Part shown: one piece after another, positions 57,400 through 63,884 of the stretch | Position numbering within the stretch: position 1 is the first letter of the stretch | How the letters are laid out: each line of letters starts with the position of its first letter | DNA from: a virus | DNA length: 64,000 nucleotides | IMG/VR virus record: IMGVR_UViG_3300046519_000214 | Location: 16,554 to 80,553 of that record | Direction: 5' to 3' (one strand) | Translations under genes and position numbers: made by a program | The notes under the pieces: generated by a model | What the model was told of the DNA's origin: nothing | The model's input: the letters and a program-made list of their open reading frames with translations, nothing else | Databases searched by the model: none

Positions 57400-57414
57400 G
57401 AGTTCTAGGAACTC
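57400..57414 (-). promoter_or_regulatory. GTTC-N3-GAAC palindrome, site 7
   Basis: GAGTTCTAGGAACTC, directly at the 3' end of the helicase gene and about 110 bases upstream of the ATG at 57293. On the minus strand it reads CTTGAGTTCCTAGAACTC followed by TCGC and then AT-rich CTAAAATTTC. Confidence 0.6.
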
Positions 57415-58843
57415 AAGCAGCGAGTTTTTCGAATTTCTTCTCAAAGCCGGAAAGCTGCAGGATCGGTCGAGATGGGTCGACCTTGTTCGCGTCAATGCTC
57501 TTGCGATGGATGATGCTGCAGATGTGCTGATCGAGACTCTCGTAATATTCGAGAGTCGTGAGCCGCAGAGGTGACGAGCGTTTTCCACGGATCGCCCGCT
57601 GGCGAGCCTGGACGAAAGTGGCGTCACCGAAGTCCAAGGCAGTGAAGATCATGTGATCCACCTCCCTCTTCCCGCTGAATTGCCAGTTGTAGCCGAACGC
57701 CGCGGTCTGAGGTGTGGCTAGCACGACCTGGACGTGGCCCTGCTCGAACGCATCGCTGTTATCCTCTCGCTTTTTCTGAGAGATCGAACCGTTGATGACG
57801 ACAAAGCTGAGCTTGTGTTGCTCCAGGAGCTTGGCGACACGCATCTGCTGCGGGATCAGAGGCGTGAAGATGATCAGCGGTTTCTCGCTGAGATAATGTT
57901 CCTCGAAGTGAACCTTCAGCCGCTCTTCTTTACCGGTTGGTTCGCCATTAAGGATGTCGATGAACTGGCCGGGGTTGGCCAGATCCGGGAACTCGCTTGG
58001 GTGCTCCATGAGCTGACGAGCCCGAGTGAAAGCGACACCTGGCAGGGTGCCGTCCAGGAAGAAAGTCTCAAGCTCGAGAACGGCCTCGTCGTGAAACTTG
58101 TCGTAGTAGGTTCGCTGTCTGTCCTCCATATCCACCATCTCAGGGATATGAACGACTTCCTGCTCACCATGGACGCTCGCGAACGTCCGTAGGATGGCGT
58201 GCCGACCGAAGATTTTCGACAACTTCTCATGGTTCTTCCAGCCTGCGATCTTGCCATCTATGTCTTTGATGCCATGATAGAGGAGGAAGTTTTCGTGCGA
58301 GAGGTAGTAGCGTGGCTCGACCACGCGGATCGCCGGATAGGCCGACGAAAGTTTCCCGTCGATGAGCGTTCCGGTCATGGGGATAAACCATTCCATCCGG
58401 CCCGAGTCGAACATCTTGAAAAGAGCAAGGCTGTTCTGACTGTCCGCCGTCTTGTAGCCCATATGGAACTCGTCGATATGGACCGCCTTGACGAATGCGG
58501 GGAGCTGACGCCAGCAGAGAGTCAGTCTTCGGAAGCCCATCAGGAAGACCTTGGCTCCAGATTCGAGCTGCTTCTTGACCTGTGCGGGCGTGCCGTCGAC
58601 GATTACGACGTCCTCGTCAGTGAAATCCGTGAAGCGGAGCAGTTCCCGCTTGTTTTTCTTGAGGAGAGATTTAGGCTGCGCCCATACAGTGCCGACTCCC
58701 TTCTGCGACCACAGAAACCATTGCATCACACAGACGGACGGAGTCTTTCCCGTCCCGGCGTGCGACAAGTTGAGGCACTTGGGGTTTTGCATATAGAAGG
58801 CAAGATCTGCGACCTGGTCAGGTCGGAGTGTTGCGTCAGTCAT
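57413..58843 (-). CDS. SNF2/DEAD-like superfamily 2 helicase
   Basis: A 476-residue helicase. Motif I is HAGTGKT (residues 28-34), motif II HIDEFHMG near residue 124, motif III MTGTLID, and the C-terminal helicase half has IIFTPLIPQQMRVAKLL and motif VI FVQARQRAIRGKR. It resembles compact SNF2-like phage helicases thought to act in replication initiation or branch migration. It has no clear ribosome binding site and its start is only 14 bases from the divergent gene at 58858. Confidence 0.9.
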   Translation of the reverse strand: MTDATLRPDQVADLAFYMQNPKCLNLSHAGTGKTPSVCVMQWFLWSQKGVGTVWAQPKSLLKKNKRELLRFTDFTDEDVVIVDGTPAQVKKQLESGAKVFLMGFRRLTLCWRQLPAFVKAVHIDEFHMGYKTADSQNSLALFKMFDSGRMEWFIPMTGTLIDGKLSSAYPAIRVVEPRYYLSHENFLLYHGIKDIDGKIAGWKNHEKLSKIFGRHAILRTFASVHGEQEVVHIPEMVDMEDRQRTYYDKFHDEAVLELETFFLDGTLPGVAFTRARQLMEHPSEFPDLANPGQFIDILNGEPTGKEERLKVHFEEHYLSEKPLIIFTPLIPQQMRVAKLLEQHKLSFVVINGSISQKKREDNSDAFEQGHVQVVLATPQTAAFGYNWQFSGKREVDHMIFTALDFGDATFVQARQRAIRGKRSSPLRLTTLEYYESLDQHICSIIHRKSIDANKVDPSRPILQLSGFEKKFEKLAA

Positions 58844-58857
58844 AGGAGAGACCGTCC

Positions 58858-59301
58858 ATGGAGTTGAGAAAGATTGGCTCGATCGAGGAGATCGATGCGA
58901 AGATGCGGGAGCTGGCCGAGCGTCGTCGTGAGTTGGAGGTGGTAGAGCTCGAGAGACGGCGCACCGACGAGTTCGAAGAGGCCGTGAAGATTTTTGGCCT
59001 CCTCGTCGACCAGCTCCGTCGTTTGGAGGAGATCGGGTATCTGCCAGTCAGGCTGGCCGACGTGCTGACTGACAGCACGGGCAAGATAAATCCGGGTCTG
59101 TATCTGAAGCGGCCGAGGGCGCCGCTTCCGCTAGAGAGACTGGTCAAGCAGCAGCTGAGAAGCTCCGAACATGACGCAGATATTCCCGCGTCTCTCGAGC
59201 TTCCTCCTGAGCACGATGGTCAAAGTCAGGCTGCAGCTTCACCCAAAGCGGTGCGGCTTCGTCGTAAGACCCCCGGTACGCGTCGTAAATCTCAGCAGTG
59301 A
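58858..59301 (+). CDS. coiled-coil hypothetical protein (147 aa), rightward
   Basis: The only rightward gene in the right arm. GGAGAG lies eight bases before the ATG at 58858. Residues 1-55 are a charged coiled coil (IDAKMRELAERRRELEVVEL), residues 56-100 a small domain (IGYLPVRLADVLTDSTGK), and the last 45 residues a disordered basic tail that overlaps the end of the leftward gene at 59144 on the other strand by 158 bases. It may regulate the helicase or early genes; function unknown. Confidence 0.65.
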   Translation: MELRKIGSIEEIDAKMRELAERRRELEVVELERRRTDEFEEAVKIFGLLVDQLRRLEEIGYLPVRLADVLTDSTGKINPGLYLKRPRAPLPLERLVKQQLRSSEHDADIPASLELPPEHDGQSQAAASPKAVRLRRKTPGTRRKSQQ

Positions 59302-59461
59302 TGTCGTTTACCTGGAGGGTCGCGGGGCAGAACGTCAGGATACGAACCGTATCCTGGTGTTCGCTTGCGTCGATTACCTTGGCGACTTCTGCGCCAACGG
59401 GGATGCACGGATCATAAATCTCAAAGCGATCACGCTCGAGAACCTCAAAGAGTATCCTCAT
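59144..59461 (-). CDS. hypothetical protein (105 aa)
   Basis: A 105-residue protein starting MRILFEVLERDRFEIYDPCI with CAGGA eight bases upstream. N-terminal half beta-rich, C-terminal half helical and charged (HRAQEEARETREYLRHVRS). Its 3' end overlaps the convergent gene 58858-59301. No family recognised, but composition and start signal look real. Confidence 0.65.
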   Translation of the reverse strand: MRILFEVLERDRFEIYDPCIPVGAEVAKVIDASEHQDTVRILTFCPATLQVNDITAEIYDAYRGSYDEAAPLWVKLQPDFDHRAQEEARETREYLRHVRSFSAAA

Positions 59462-59593
59462 GGATATGTTCCTGATTGTTGGAGAAAGAGCTCGTTTAGC
59501 GTCCGAGCTCGACGGCCAAAGCCTGGTGAAAGGTGGCACCATCTCTGGCTGCGGGTGTTATAGGCGACCGCCCGCTGCGCCCCGAAAAAAGAA

Positions 59594-59622
59594 AAGGCCC
59601 GATAGAACTTCTATCGGGCCTT
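59594..59622 (-). terminator. terminator overlapping the end of the 69-aa gene
   Basis: AAGGCCCGATAG (59594-59605) pairs with CTATCGGGCCTT (59611-59622), loop AACTT. On the minus strand it is followed by TTTTCTTTTTTCG. The last codons and the TAG of the 69-residue gene form one arm, so translation and termination are linked. Confidence 0.88.
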
Positions 59623-59820
59623 CTTTGGTTTTACCTCGGGCTCGAGGTCTAACTCAGGTTCTGTGGGATCCGGCGCATCCGCCGCTATCTCTATTCGTTT
59701 TCCGAGATCCTGGATCTCTTGATACTTGGTTGGGTTCCAGACACCGGCTGCATTAACTTCCTTGAGAAGTTGATCGCGTCGGGCCGAGAGTTTTTCCTTT
59801 TCGCTCATCATTCCTGACAT
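59611..59820 (-). CDS. small acidic/basic hypothetical protein (69 aa)
   Basis: A 69-residue protein starting MSGMMSEKEKLSARRDQLLK: a charged helix, then an acidic Pro/Glu/Asp-rich segment (DPTEPELDLEPEVKPKKAR). An ATG at 59811 is an alternative start. It ends inside a terminator. Function unknown. Confidence 0.6.
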   Translation of the reverse strand: MSGMMSEKEKLSARRDQLLKEVNAAGVWNPTKYQEIQDLGKRIEIAADAPDPTEPELDLEPEVKPKKAR

Positions 59821-59828
59821 ATGGGAAC

Positions 59829-60044
59829 TCAGTTCCAGCTCTTCAACTCCCCGACATTAATGCCGAGAGTTGCCGCCTGTTTGTCCCAAAACCGTCTGAG
59901 TTTGAGCCGGATGGACACCGGCTCCATCTCATTGCACTTGGTAAGCAAGGAGCCCTTCATCAGGAGCTCCTTTTGCCACCCCGGAGCCAGGTTGAAATCG
60001 CGAACGATACGAAAGTATTCCTCGTGGCTCTTAATTACGGACAT
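59829..60044 (-). CDS. small hypothetical protein (71 aa)
   Basis: A 71-residue protein starting MSVIKSHEEYFRIVRDFNLA with GGAGG closely upstream of the ATG. Helical and basic, no motif recognised. It overlaps the end of the helix-turn-helix gene by 14 bases, so the two are co-translated. Confidence 0.62.
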   Translation of the reverse strand: MSVIKSHEEYFRIVRDFNLAPGWQKELLMKGSLLTKCNEMEPVSIRLKLRRFWDKQAATLGINVGELKSWN

Positions 60045-60468
60045 TCACCCTCCCTTGATAGAGGTTCTTTTCGAAGGACTGCATCAGCTCCAACAGTGAC
60101 TTTCCGGTCACGTCGGCAATCTTCTGCAGCTGGCTAAGTTGGAAGTCGTGTTGCCCTACTTCCATGCGGGTCAGCACGTGAGTGCTGACACCCAACTTCT
60201 TGGAGTACGATCGCACACCCTCGCCCCCGCGAGCCATGTTTAGTCGCACACCGATCGAATGGTGTTCGCGAGAGATCGGCTGGCCGTTCTCCTTACGCTT
60301 CGGCCCGCGCCCTACGGGAGGAGCCTCACGGATAACGCCGTGTGCTGCTGCGATCTTGTCCAGCGTTCGCCGGTGGACGCCATATTTCTTCGCGATCGCA
60401 TCCACCGAAAGCGAAAGGTACCTGAGATCGTGCAATGCTGCGGCATGCCAGTCTGTGTTAGTCGTCAT
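60031..60468 (-). CDS. DNA-binding protein with two helix-turn-helix regions (145 aa)
   Basis: A 145-residue regulator. Residues about 12-45 resemble a resolvase-type helix-turn-helix (LSLSVDAIAKKYGVHRRTLD). Residues about 70-130 form a Cro/CI (XRE) domain (LGVSTHVLTRMEVGQHDFQL, then LQKIADVTGKSLLELM). AAGGA six bases upstream supports the ATG at 60468. It is a candidate repressor or Cro-like protein of the early region. Confidence 0.78.
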   Translation of the reverse strand: MTTNTDWHAAALHDLRYLSLSVDAIAKKYGVHRRTLDKIAAAHGVIREAPPVGRGPKRKENGQPISREHHSIGVRLNMARGGEGVRSYSKKLGVSTHVLTRMEVGQHDFQLSQLQKIADVTGKSLLELMQSFEKNLYQGRVNVRN

Positions 60469-60584
60469 GGACGTTCCTTGTTGAACCACCTGATTTTCCT
60501 GGTCATCCAGATGGCAATTGAAATTTCTATTTTCACCCCTCGTGCTGAGGTGGGCCTCAGAACTGAAAATTCTCCGCATTTACG

Positions 60585-60974
60585 TCATCCGCTGACCCCC
60601 CCATTCGTGACTGGATTCGGTTTCACATCCGGGACCATGAAGTCCACGGGAGTAACAGCGCTGCCTGGATCGAGGATCCGCGTCAGCGAGCATGCGAGGA
60701 GTCGACCCTTCGGTGTCAGGTACGAAAGTTTGTACCGACGATCGCTGGCGTCTTCTCTAATTTCAATGAGGTCGAGGCTCGGGCGGGTGCCTTGCCAGGT
60801 CCAGGTCGAGAGCAGGAGCAAATGCCTGCTCATCGCAGGCTGGGGGATCCCCATTCTGCGTTTCAATTCAGCGGTGGGAACACCCTGATTGGTTGCAACT
60901 GTGAGAAAGACCTGGAACGACAACGCAGGCGCGTCGGCATAGTGACCTCGAAACTCTTCGAGGGCCAGGTTCAT
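60585..60974 (-). CDS. MarR-like winged-helix regulator (129 aa)
   Basis: A 129-residue protein starting MNLALEEFRGHYADAPALSF. The core VFLTVATNQGVPTAELKRRM and IPQPAMSRHLLLLS is the recognition helix of a MarR/ArsR-like winged helix, and RREDASDRRYKLSYLT-type sequence forms the wing (residues about 80-100). A TTG eight codons upstream is an alternative start. A long upstream region with an inverted repeat suggests autoregulation. Confidence 0.78.
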   Translation of the reverse strand: MNLALEEFRGHYADAPALSFQVFLTVATNQGVPTAELKRRMGIPQPAMSRHLLLLSTWTWQGTRPSLDLIEIREDASDRRYKLSYLTPKGRLLACSLTRILDPGSAVTPVDFMVPDVKPNPVTNGGVSG

Positions 60975-61384
60975 TCTCTGCAGGCATGTAAATGGCAACG
61001 GCTTAGCTCCCCTTCTTTTTTAGCATCGAAGAACGTATCGCAACTGCATACATTCCACAACGCTATCGAGGGGGCATCCACCGCTATGGCAGCGGTTTGC
61101 CGCTTAGGTCACGGTTAAGAGCAACCGATCGCGTCGGGAAACCTTACAACGTTGATATTGTTGATTTTTACTGGACATTGCAGCCACTTGATAATCGGGA
61201 GGAACTTGCCTGTGCATCCCAAAAGTTAACAATCCGTAACTTTTGGCGGGACGGCCGGTCAATATCAGGTGCCCCCGATGCATGCAATAGTGAGTATATT
61301 ATAGGACGCACTTTTTTAGCCCTTGTATCGGAACGCTGTAATTCCATCTACAAGGCCTCGGCGCTCAATGCAAGGAATAAATTC
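60975..61384. promoter_or_regulatory. 410-base control region upstream of the MarR-like gene
   Basis: AT-richer than its surroundings, no acceptable gene. It holds a 10-base inverted repeat CCAAAAGTTA (61220-61229) and TAACTTTTGG (61238-61247), a leftward -10 element TATAAT at 61303-61298 without a clear -35, and CCGCTATGGCAGCGG with GCGGTTTGCCGC near 61080-61101, which can form alternative hairpins. This looks like an operator/promoter region for the regulators to its left. Confidence 0.5.
61220..61247. promoter_or_regulatory. 10-bp inverted repeat, candidate operator
   Basis: CCAAAAGTTA and TAACTTTTGG are exactly complementary with an eight-base spacer (ACAATCCG). Centre-to-centre spacing of about 18 bases fits a dimeric winged-helix protein such as the MarR-like product of the next gene downstream. 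It lies 50 bases downstream of the TATAAT on the minus strand. Confidence 0.5.
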
Positions 61385-61615
61385 CTAGTTCACCGTTTTT
61401 CGATACCGCTCCAGAATGTGGCGATATGTATCCGGAGGTTGATAGCCTGCGGACTCTAACATCTTCACCATCCGTTCCATCTTCATGAAGGCCGGCGCCG
61501 CTGCTGGAAGTTGATCGTCCAGATAATAGGCATCGATCTCAGTCGACATCTCGTCCAAAAGGTCGACTATAGCTTCCGCCACTTCGGGCTGTATGAAAAC
61601 ACTCATGTGCATCAT
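61385..61615 (-). CDS. small helical hypothetical protein (76 aa)
   Basis: A 76-residue protein starting MMHMSVFIQPEVAEAIVDLL with a very strong ribosome binding site (TTAGGAGGT) nine bases before the first ATG. All-helical, acidic N-terminal half, basic end (HILERYRKTVN). Function unknown. Confidence 0.68.
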   Translation of the reverse strand: MMHMSVFIQPEVAEAIVDLLDEMSTEIDAYYLDDQLPAAAPAFMKMERMVKMLESAGYQPPDTYRHILERYRKTVN

Positions 61616-61634
61616 TCCTCAATACCTCCTAATT

Positions 61635-62354
61635 CTACCCCGACATTTGTGCCATCGCGGATACTTGCTTCCTTTTAGTTCCGTGAGCCGGAAAGCCGAT
61701 CACGGCTGGTCGTTTCTCCGCACTGGCACACACGCCGCATTGGAGGCAGGTTGTCTCTGTGTACGTCGCAGGGCAGACCGCGATCCTCTGTCCGCCTGGA
61801 GTGTGTTTAGGTAGCTCGTTCAAACGAGCTCGATACTCGGTCTTCGTCTCGCCCGAGAGTTTCTCGTATTCGATCGGGAGGACCACAACCACGTTCATCT
61901 TATGAGCCGCTAACTCGTCGGCGTGATCGACATTGTTAGCTGACAAGTTCACTGCAAATCCGAGTTCGCGAGCTTGTCTCAAAGTCTCTAAGTTTTCCTC
62001 AGTAGCAGGTTTGTGAGTAAACGCTATGACGGGCCTACCACGGTTAGCTTTCGCTAATCTTAACATTTGCTCTCTGTCGATCGTGTCTCCCTCCCCGGGG
62101 AGATCACCAGCTTGTCCATATCTCCAAGTTTGGCGCCTGGGTAACTGTTCCACATCTTTGAGGAAACTGTCAAAGTCTCCTCCCAACTCTCCACGATCAA
62201 CTTTTCCCCAGACAAGTGCTAGAGGACCGTATTCAGCATAGCATCCCTTCCCTCTAAGAGGGCAAGATGTAGGGCAAGTTGATCGTCCGATAGTTGCAGC
62301 TGGCATAGGGCCAAGCTTTTGATTTCTACTGACTTTTGTCAAGTTGTAATACAT
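61635..62354 (-). CDS. Cys-rich phage protein, gene 88 / DUF7227-like (239 aa)
   Basis: A 239-residue protein starting MYYNLTKVSRNQKLGPMP. The N-terminal Cys cluster CPTSCPLRGKGCYAEYGP, a TIM-barrel-like middle (GRPVIAFTHKP, LGFAVNLSANNVDHADEL, MNVVVVLPIEY) and a second cluster CPATYTETTCLQCGVC resemble the mycobacteriophage gene 88 type protein family, widely spread in phages. The Cys pattern suggests an iron-sulfur or zinc centre and some have been compared with radical SAM enzymes, but no function is established that I know. Confidence 0.75.
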   Translation of the reverse strand: MYYNLTKVSRNQKLGPMPAATIGRSTCPTSCPLRGKGCYAEYGPLALVWGKVDRGELGGDFDSFLKDVEQLPRRQTWRYGQAGDLPGEGDTIDREQMLRLAKANRGRPVIAFTHKPATEENLETLRQARELGFAVNLSANNVDHADELAAHKMNVVVVLPIEYEKLSGETKTEYRARLNELPKHTPGGQRIAVCPATYTETTCLQCGVCASAEKRPAVIGFPAHGTKRKQVSAMAQMSG

Positions 62355-62375
62355 CGAATCCTACCGACATAAAAA

Positions 62376-62397
62376 AACCCGCCTCCAAGGGCGGGTT
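62376..62397 (-). terminator. terminator between the 59-aa gene and the Cys-rich gene
   Basis: AACCCGCC (62376-62383) pairs with GGCGGGTT (62390-62397) around a six-base loop; on the minus strand seven T's follow. It ends the leftward group that begins at 63839. Confidence 0.9.
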
Positions 62398-62421
62398 GTG
62401 TTTTGAGAGATTTGTGAGGAG

Positions 62422-62601
62422 CTATTTGAGCTCTTTGAGAAAGGCTTTGAGTCGCCGGTAGGAGCGGAATTTTTTCGTCACTCCAGTTGAGTTATCTTTG
62501 AAAACCCAACCATCCCAACCGGTTCTAAGGGGAAGTCTCATGAGCAAGACGGTACGCTTGGAGACCAACTCTCTCGTCCCGGGTGCAATCACGTAAATCA
62601 T
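62422..62601 (-). CDS. small basic hypothetical protein (59 aa)
   Basis: A 59-residue basic protein starting MIYVIAPGTRELVSKRTVLL and ending in FRSYRRLKAFLKELK. Its ATG overlaps the TGA of the gene upstream (ATGA at 62601-62598) and it ends 25 bases before the terminator. It resembles small phage proteins of the form 'GWDGWVFKDNSTG', of unknown role. Confidence 0.65.
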   Translation of the reverse strand: MIYVIAPGTRELVSKRTVLLMRLPLRTGWDGWVFKDNSTGVTKKFRSYRRLKAFLKELK

Positions 62602-62897
62602 GAGACCAGTGATGCAACTTCGGGATTATCAGAATGATCTGAAATAACGTCTTCCTCATTTCCGTGGATGAGAAGGACATCACCAACTCGGGTCTGATCT
62701 AGAGCTCGTCGAAATCGAAGTTCCGTCGAGCAAGTTTGACCAACTTCGGAAGTGATCTTTTCAAAGTCTGAGGAGTGTTTGAGAGCCCACTCCTCTCCGT
62801 CGTAAACGGAAACCGTGAGGCCTCCGTCGAGAGCCTTCTGAACCAGGTTGCCGATGATCTTTTGTTCGACCTCTGGAAGCCACTCAGGAAACGCCAT
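62598..62897 (-). CDS. hypothetical protein (99 aa)
   Basis: A 99-residue acidic protein starting MAFPEWLPEVEQKIIGNLVQ, alpha/beta with VGDVLLIHGNEEDVISDHSD near the C-terminus. Coupled to the 59-residue gene (ATGA) and overlapping the gene before by 14 bases. Function unknown; it looks like many small early phage genes. Confidence 0.65.
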   Translation of the reverse strand: MAFPEWLPEVEQKIIGNLVQKALDGGLTVSVYDGEEWALKHSSDFEKITSEVGQTCSTELRFRRALDQTRVGDVLLIHGNEEDVISDHSDNPEVASLVS

Positions 62898-63090
62898 GGA
62901 GGAACCTCTTAGCGATGGCCGCGGTCCACTCGTTCTCGATGTCCTGGCCGGTTTCTAGGAAAATTATCGTCTGGTCGATCTCGCGCCGGCCGGCATGATC
63001 GCCGTGCATAGACCGAGCTGCGGCTGCTTGATGGAGCTCAGCAAGAAATGCTGTGCTGTTCTGTCGCATCGCTCTTTGCGTGAGGGTCAT
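62884..63090 (-). CDS. small hypothetical protein (68 aa)
   Basis: A 68-residue helical protein starting MTLTQRAMRQNSTAFLAELH, with two His/Arg clusters (MHGDHAGRREIDQ). Start overlaps the stop of the gene upstream (ATGA at 63090-63087). No motif recognised. Confidence 0.6.
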   Translation of the reverse strand: MTLTQRAMRQNSTAFLAELHQAAAARSMHGDHAGRREIDQTIIFLETGQDIENEWTAAIAKRFLHGVS

Positions 63091-63296
63091 CCTGCGACCT
63101 CCAGGAGCCAGTTGGCGAGCTCGCGGGCCTTGTCCTTGGTGAGGATAATGCGGACGGCGTTCGAATGGCCTTGGCTACAGATCGGTTCGAACACGATCGC
63201 GTCCTCAAGGGTGCGGGCATTCATGCCATGTGTCCGCATGGCTCCGTTCCGGCCGTGGTGGTGATAATGGTGGGTGTAGTCGAGCTTCAGCTGCAT
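63087..63296 (-). CDS. small His-rich hypothetical protein (69 aa)
   Basis: A 69-residue protein starting MQLKLDYTHHYHHHGRNGAM. The His cluster near the N-terminus might bind metal. The remaining part (IILTKDKARELANWLLEVAG) resembles the C-terminal strand-helix of small phage proteins. Its first 92 bases overlap the previous gene in another frame, so the start is somewhat uncertain. Confidence 0.55.
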   Translation of the reverse strand: MQLKLDYTHHYHHHGRNGAMRTHGMNARTLEDAIVFEPICSQGHSNAVRIILTKDKARELANWLLEVAG

Positions 63297-63585
63297 CGAT
63301 CTCGTATCCTGGCGATGTGAGGTGGATGGTGGTCCAGACGTCTGATCGACCCACACGATGGCCACTCACCGATTGCGGCGAGGATGGCTCCCAGGTCTTG
63401 AAGGTGACGTCGGTGATGACGATCCCGTTCGGGATCCGAGTTGATCGGGCGATCCGCCCGACCAGGTTGCTTTCTTTGACACGCTCCTGGTGGAGGCGTG
63501 TCCTGGTCTTCTCGAGCCGTGCCTCAAGCCGCTTGATCTTGTCCTTGAGCTTGAGGGCTCGCTCCTCGAGCTCCTCGATCGACAT
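63205..63585 (-). CDS. coiled-coil hypothetical protein (126 aa)
   Basis: A 126-residue protein starting MSIEELEERALKLKDKIKRL. Residues 1-45 are a strong coiled coil, then a small beta domain (IPNGIVITDVTFKTWEP). The C-terminal 30 residues (LHPPLSPPRPERSHADTWHE) overlap the next gene in another frame and look disordered. Start shares a base with the previous TAA (TAATG). Confidence 0.6.
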   Translation of the reverse strand: MSIEELEERALKLKDKIKRLEARLEKTRTRLHQERVKESNLVGRIARSTRIPNGIVITDVTFKTWEPSSPQSVSGHRVGRSDVWTTIHLTSPGYEIDAAEARLHPPLSPPRPERSHADTWHECPHP

Positions 63586-63839
63586 TAGAGGGTGAAGCCA
63601 CCGGCCGAGGATCCAACACCGAAGTGCGGGGTGATGTCGCCGTCGCCGCGGTAGCCGACGACAGGTACGTCGCAGCGGGCGTCGAACTTGCCGATCGGCT
63701 TGGTTCGTGTGCAGTCGTCGGCCGACTTCCACGGGTGGCCAGCGAGCTGATGCTCGTTCCCCTTCAGGTGGGAGTACGGGACCGTGGTGCAGGACGCGAG
63801 CATCCCAACGACCGAGAGGGTCGCAATCGAAATTCTCAT
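63585..63839 (-). CDS. small lipoprotein (84 aa)
   Basis: An 84-residue protein starting MRISIATLSVVGMLASCTT. The signal ends in a lipobox (GMLASC), placing the lipidated Cys at residue 17. The mature part has two more cysteines (DDCTRT and ARCDVP). It would sit in the inner or outer membrane facing the periplasm. Phage lipoproteins of this size often alter receptor function or block superinfection; here that is inference. Confidence 0.72.
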   Translation of the reverse strand: MRISIATLSVVGMLASCTTVPYSHLKGNEHQLAGHPWKSADDCTRTKPIGKFDARCDVPVVGYRGDGDITPHFGVGSSAGGFTL

Positions 63840-63863
63840 GGGTGTTCCTTTCTTGAAAAAGAA

Positions 63864-63884
63864 AACCCGCCTCGTGGGCGGGTT
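63864..63884 (-). terminator. terminator overlapping the stop of the right-edge gene
   Basis: AACCCGCC (63864-63871) pairs with GGCGGGTT (63877-63884), loop TCGTG; on the minus strand TTTTCTTTTTC follows. The stop codon of the right-edge gene lies in one arm. The stem is nearly identical to that at 62376-62397, so the gene group 63839-62422 is bracketed by copies of one terminator. Confidence 0.88.

Noticed and set aside
7132-57414. Reading the palindromes as host SOS (LexA) boxes
   Set aside because: Alphaproteobacterial LexA boxes are direct repeats (GTTC-N7-GTTC); these are inverted with three bases between.
58836-59147. Leftward 103-codon frame antisense to the coiled-coil gene
   Set aside because: Ser/Arg-rich shadow composition, no start signal; the rightward gene has a good ribosome binding site.
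59824-59836. Palindrome GGAACTCAGTTCC
   Set aside because: Half-sites are in the opposite order (GAAC first) to the seven-site family and it lies in coding sequence.
61097-61459. Possible 120-residue rightward gene
   Set aside because: TTG start without ribosome binding site, odd composition, and its end is antisense to the 76-residue gene.
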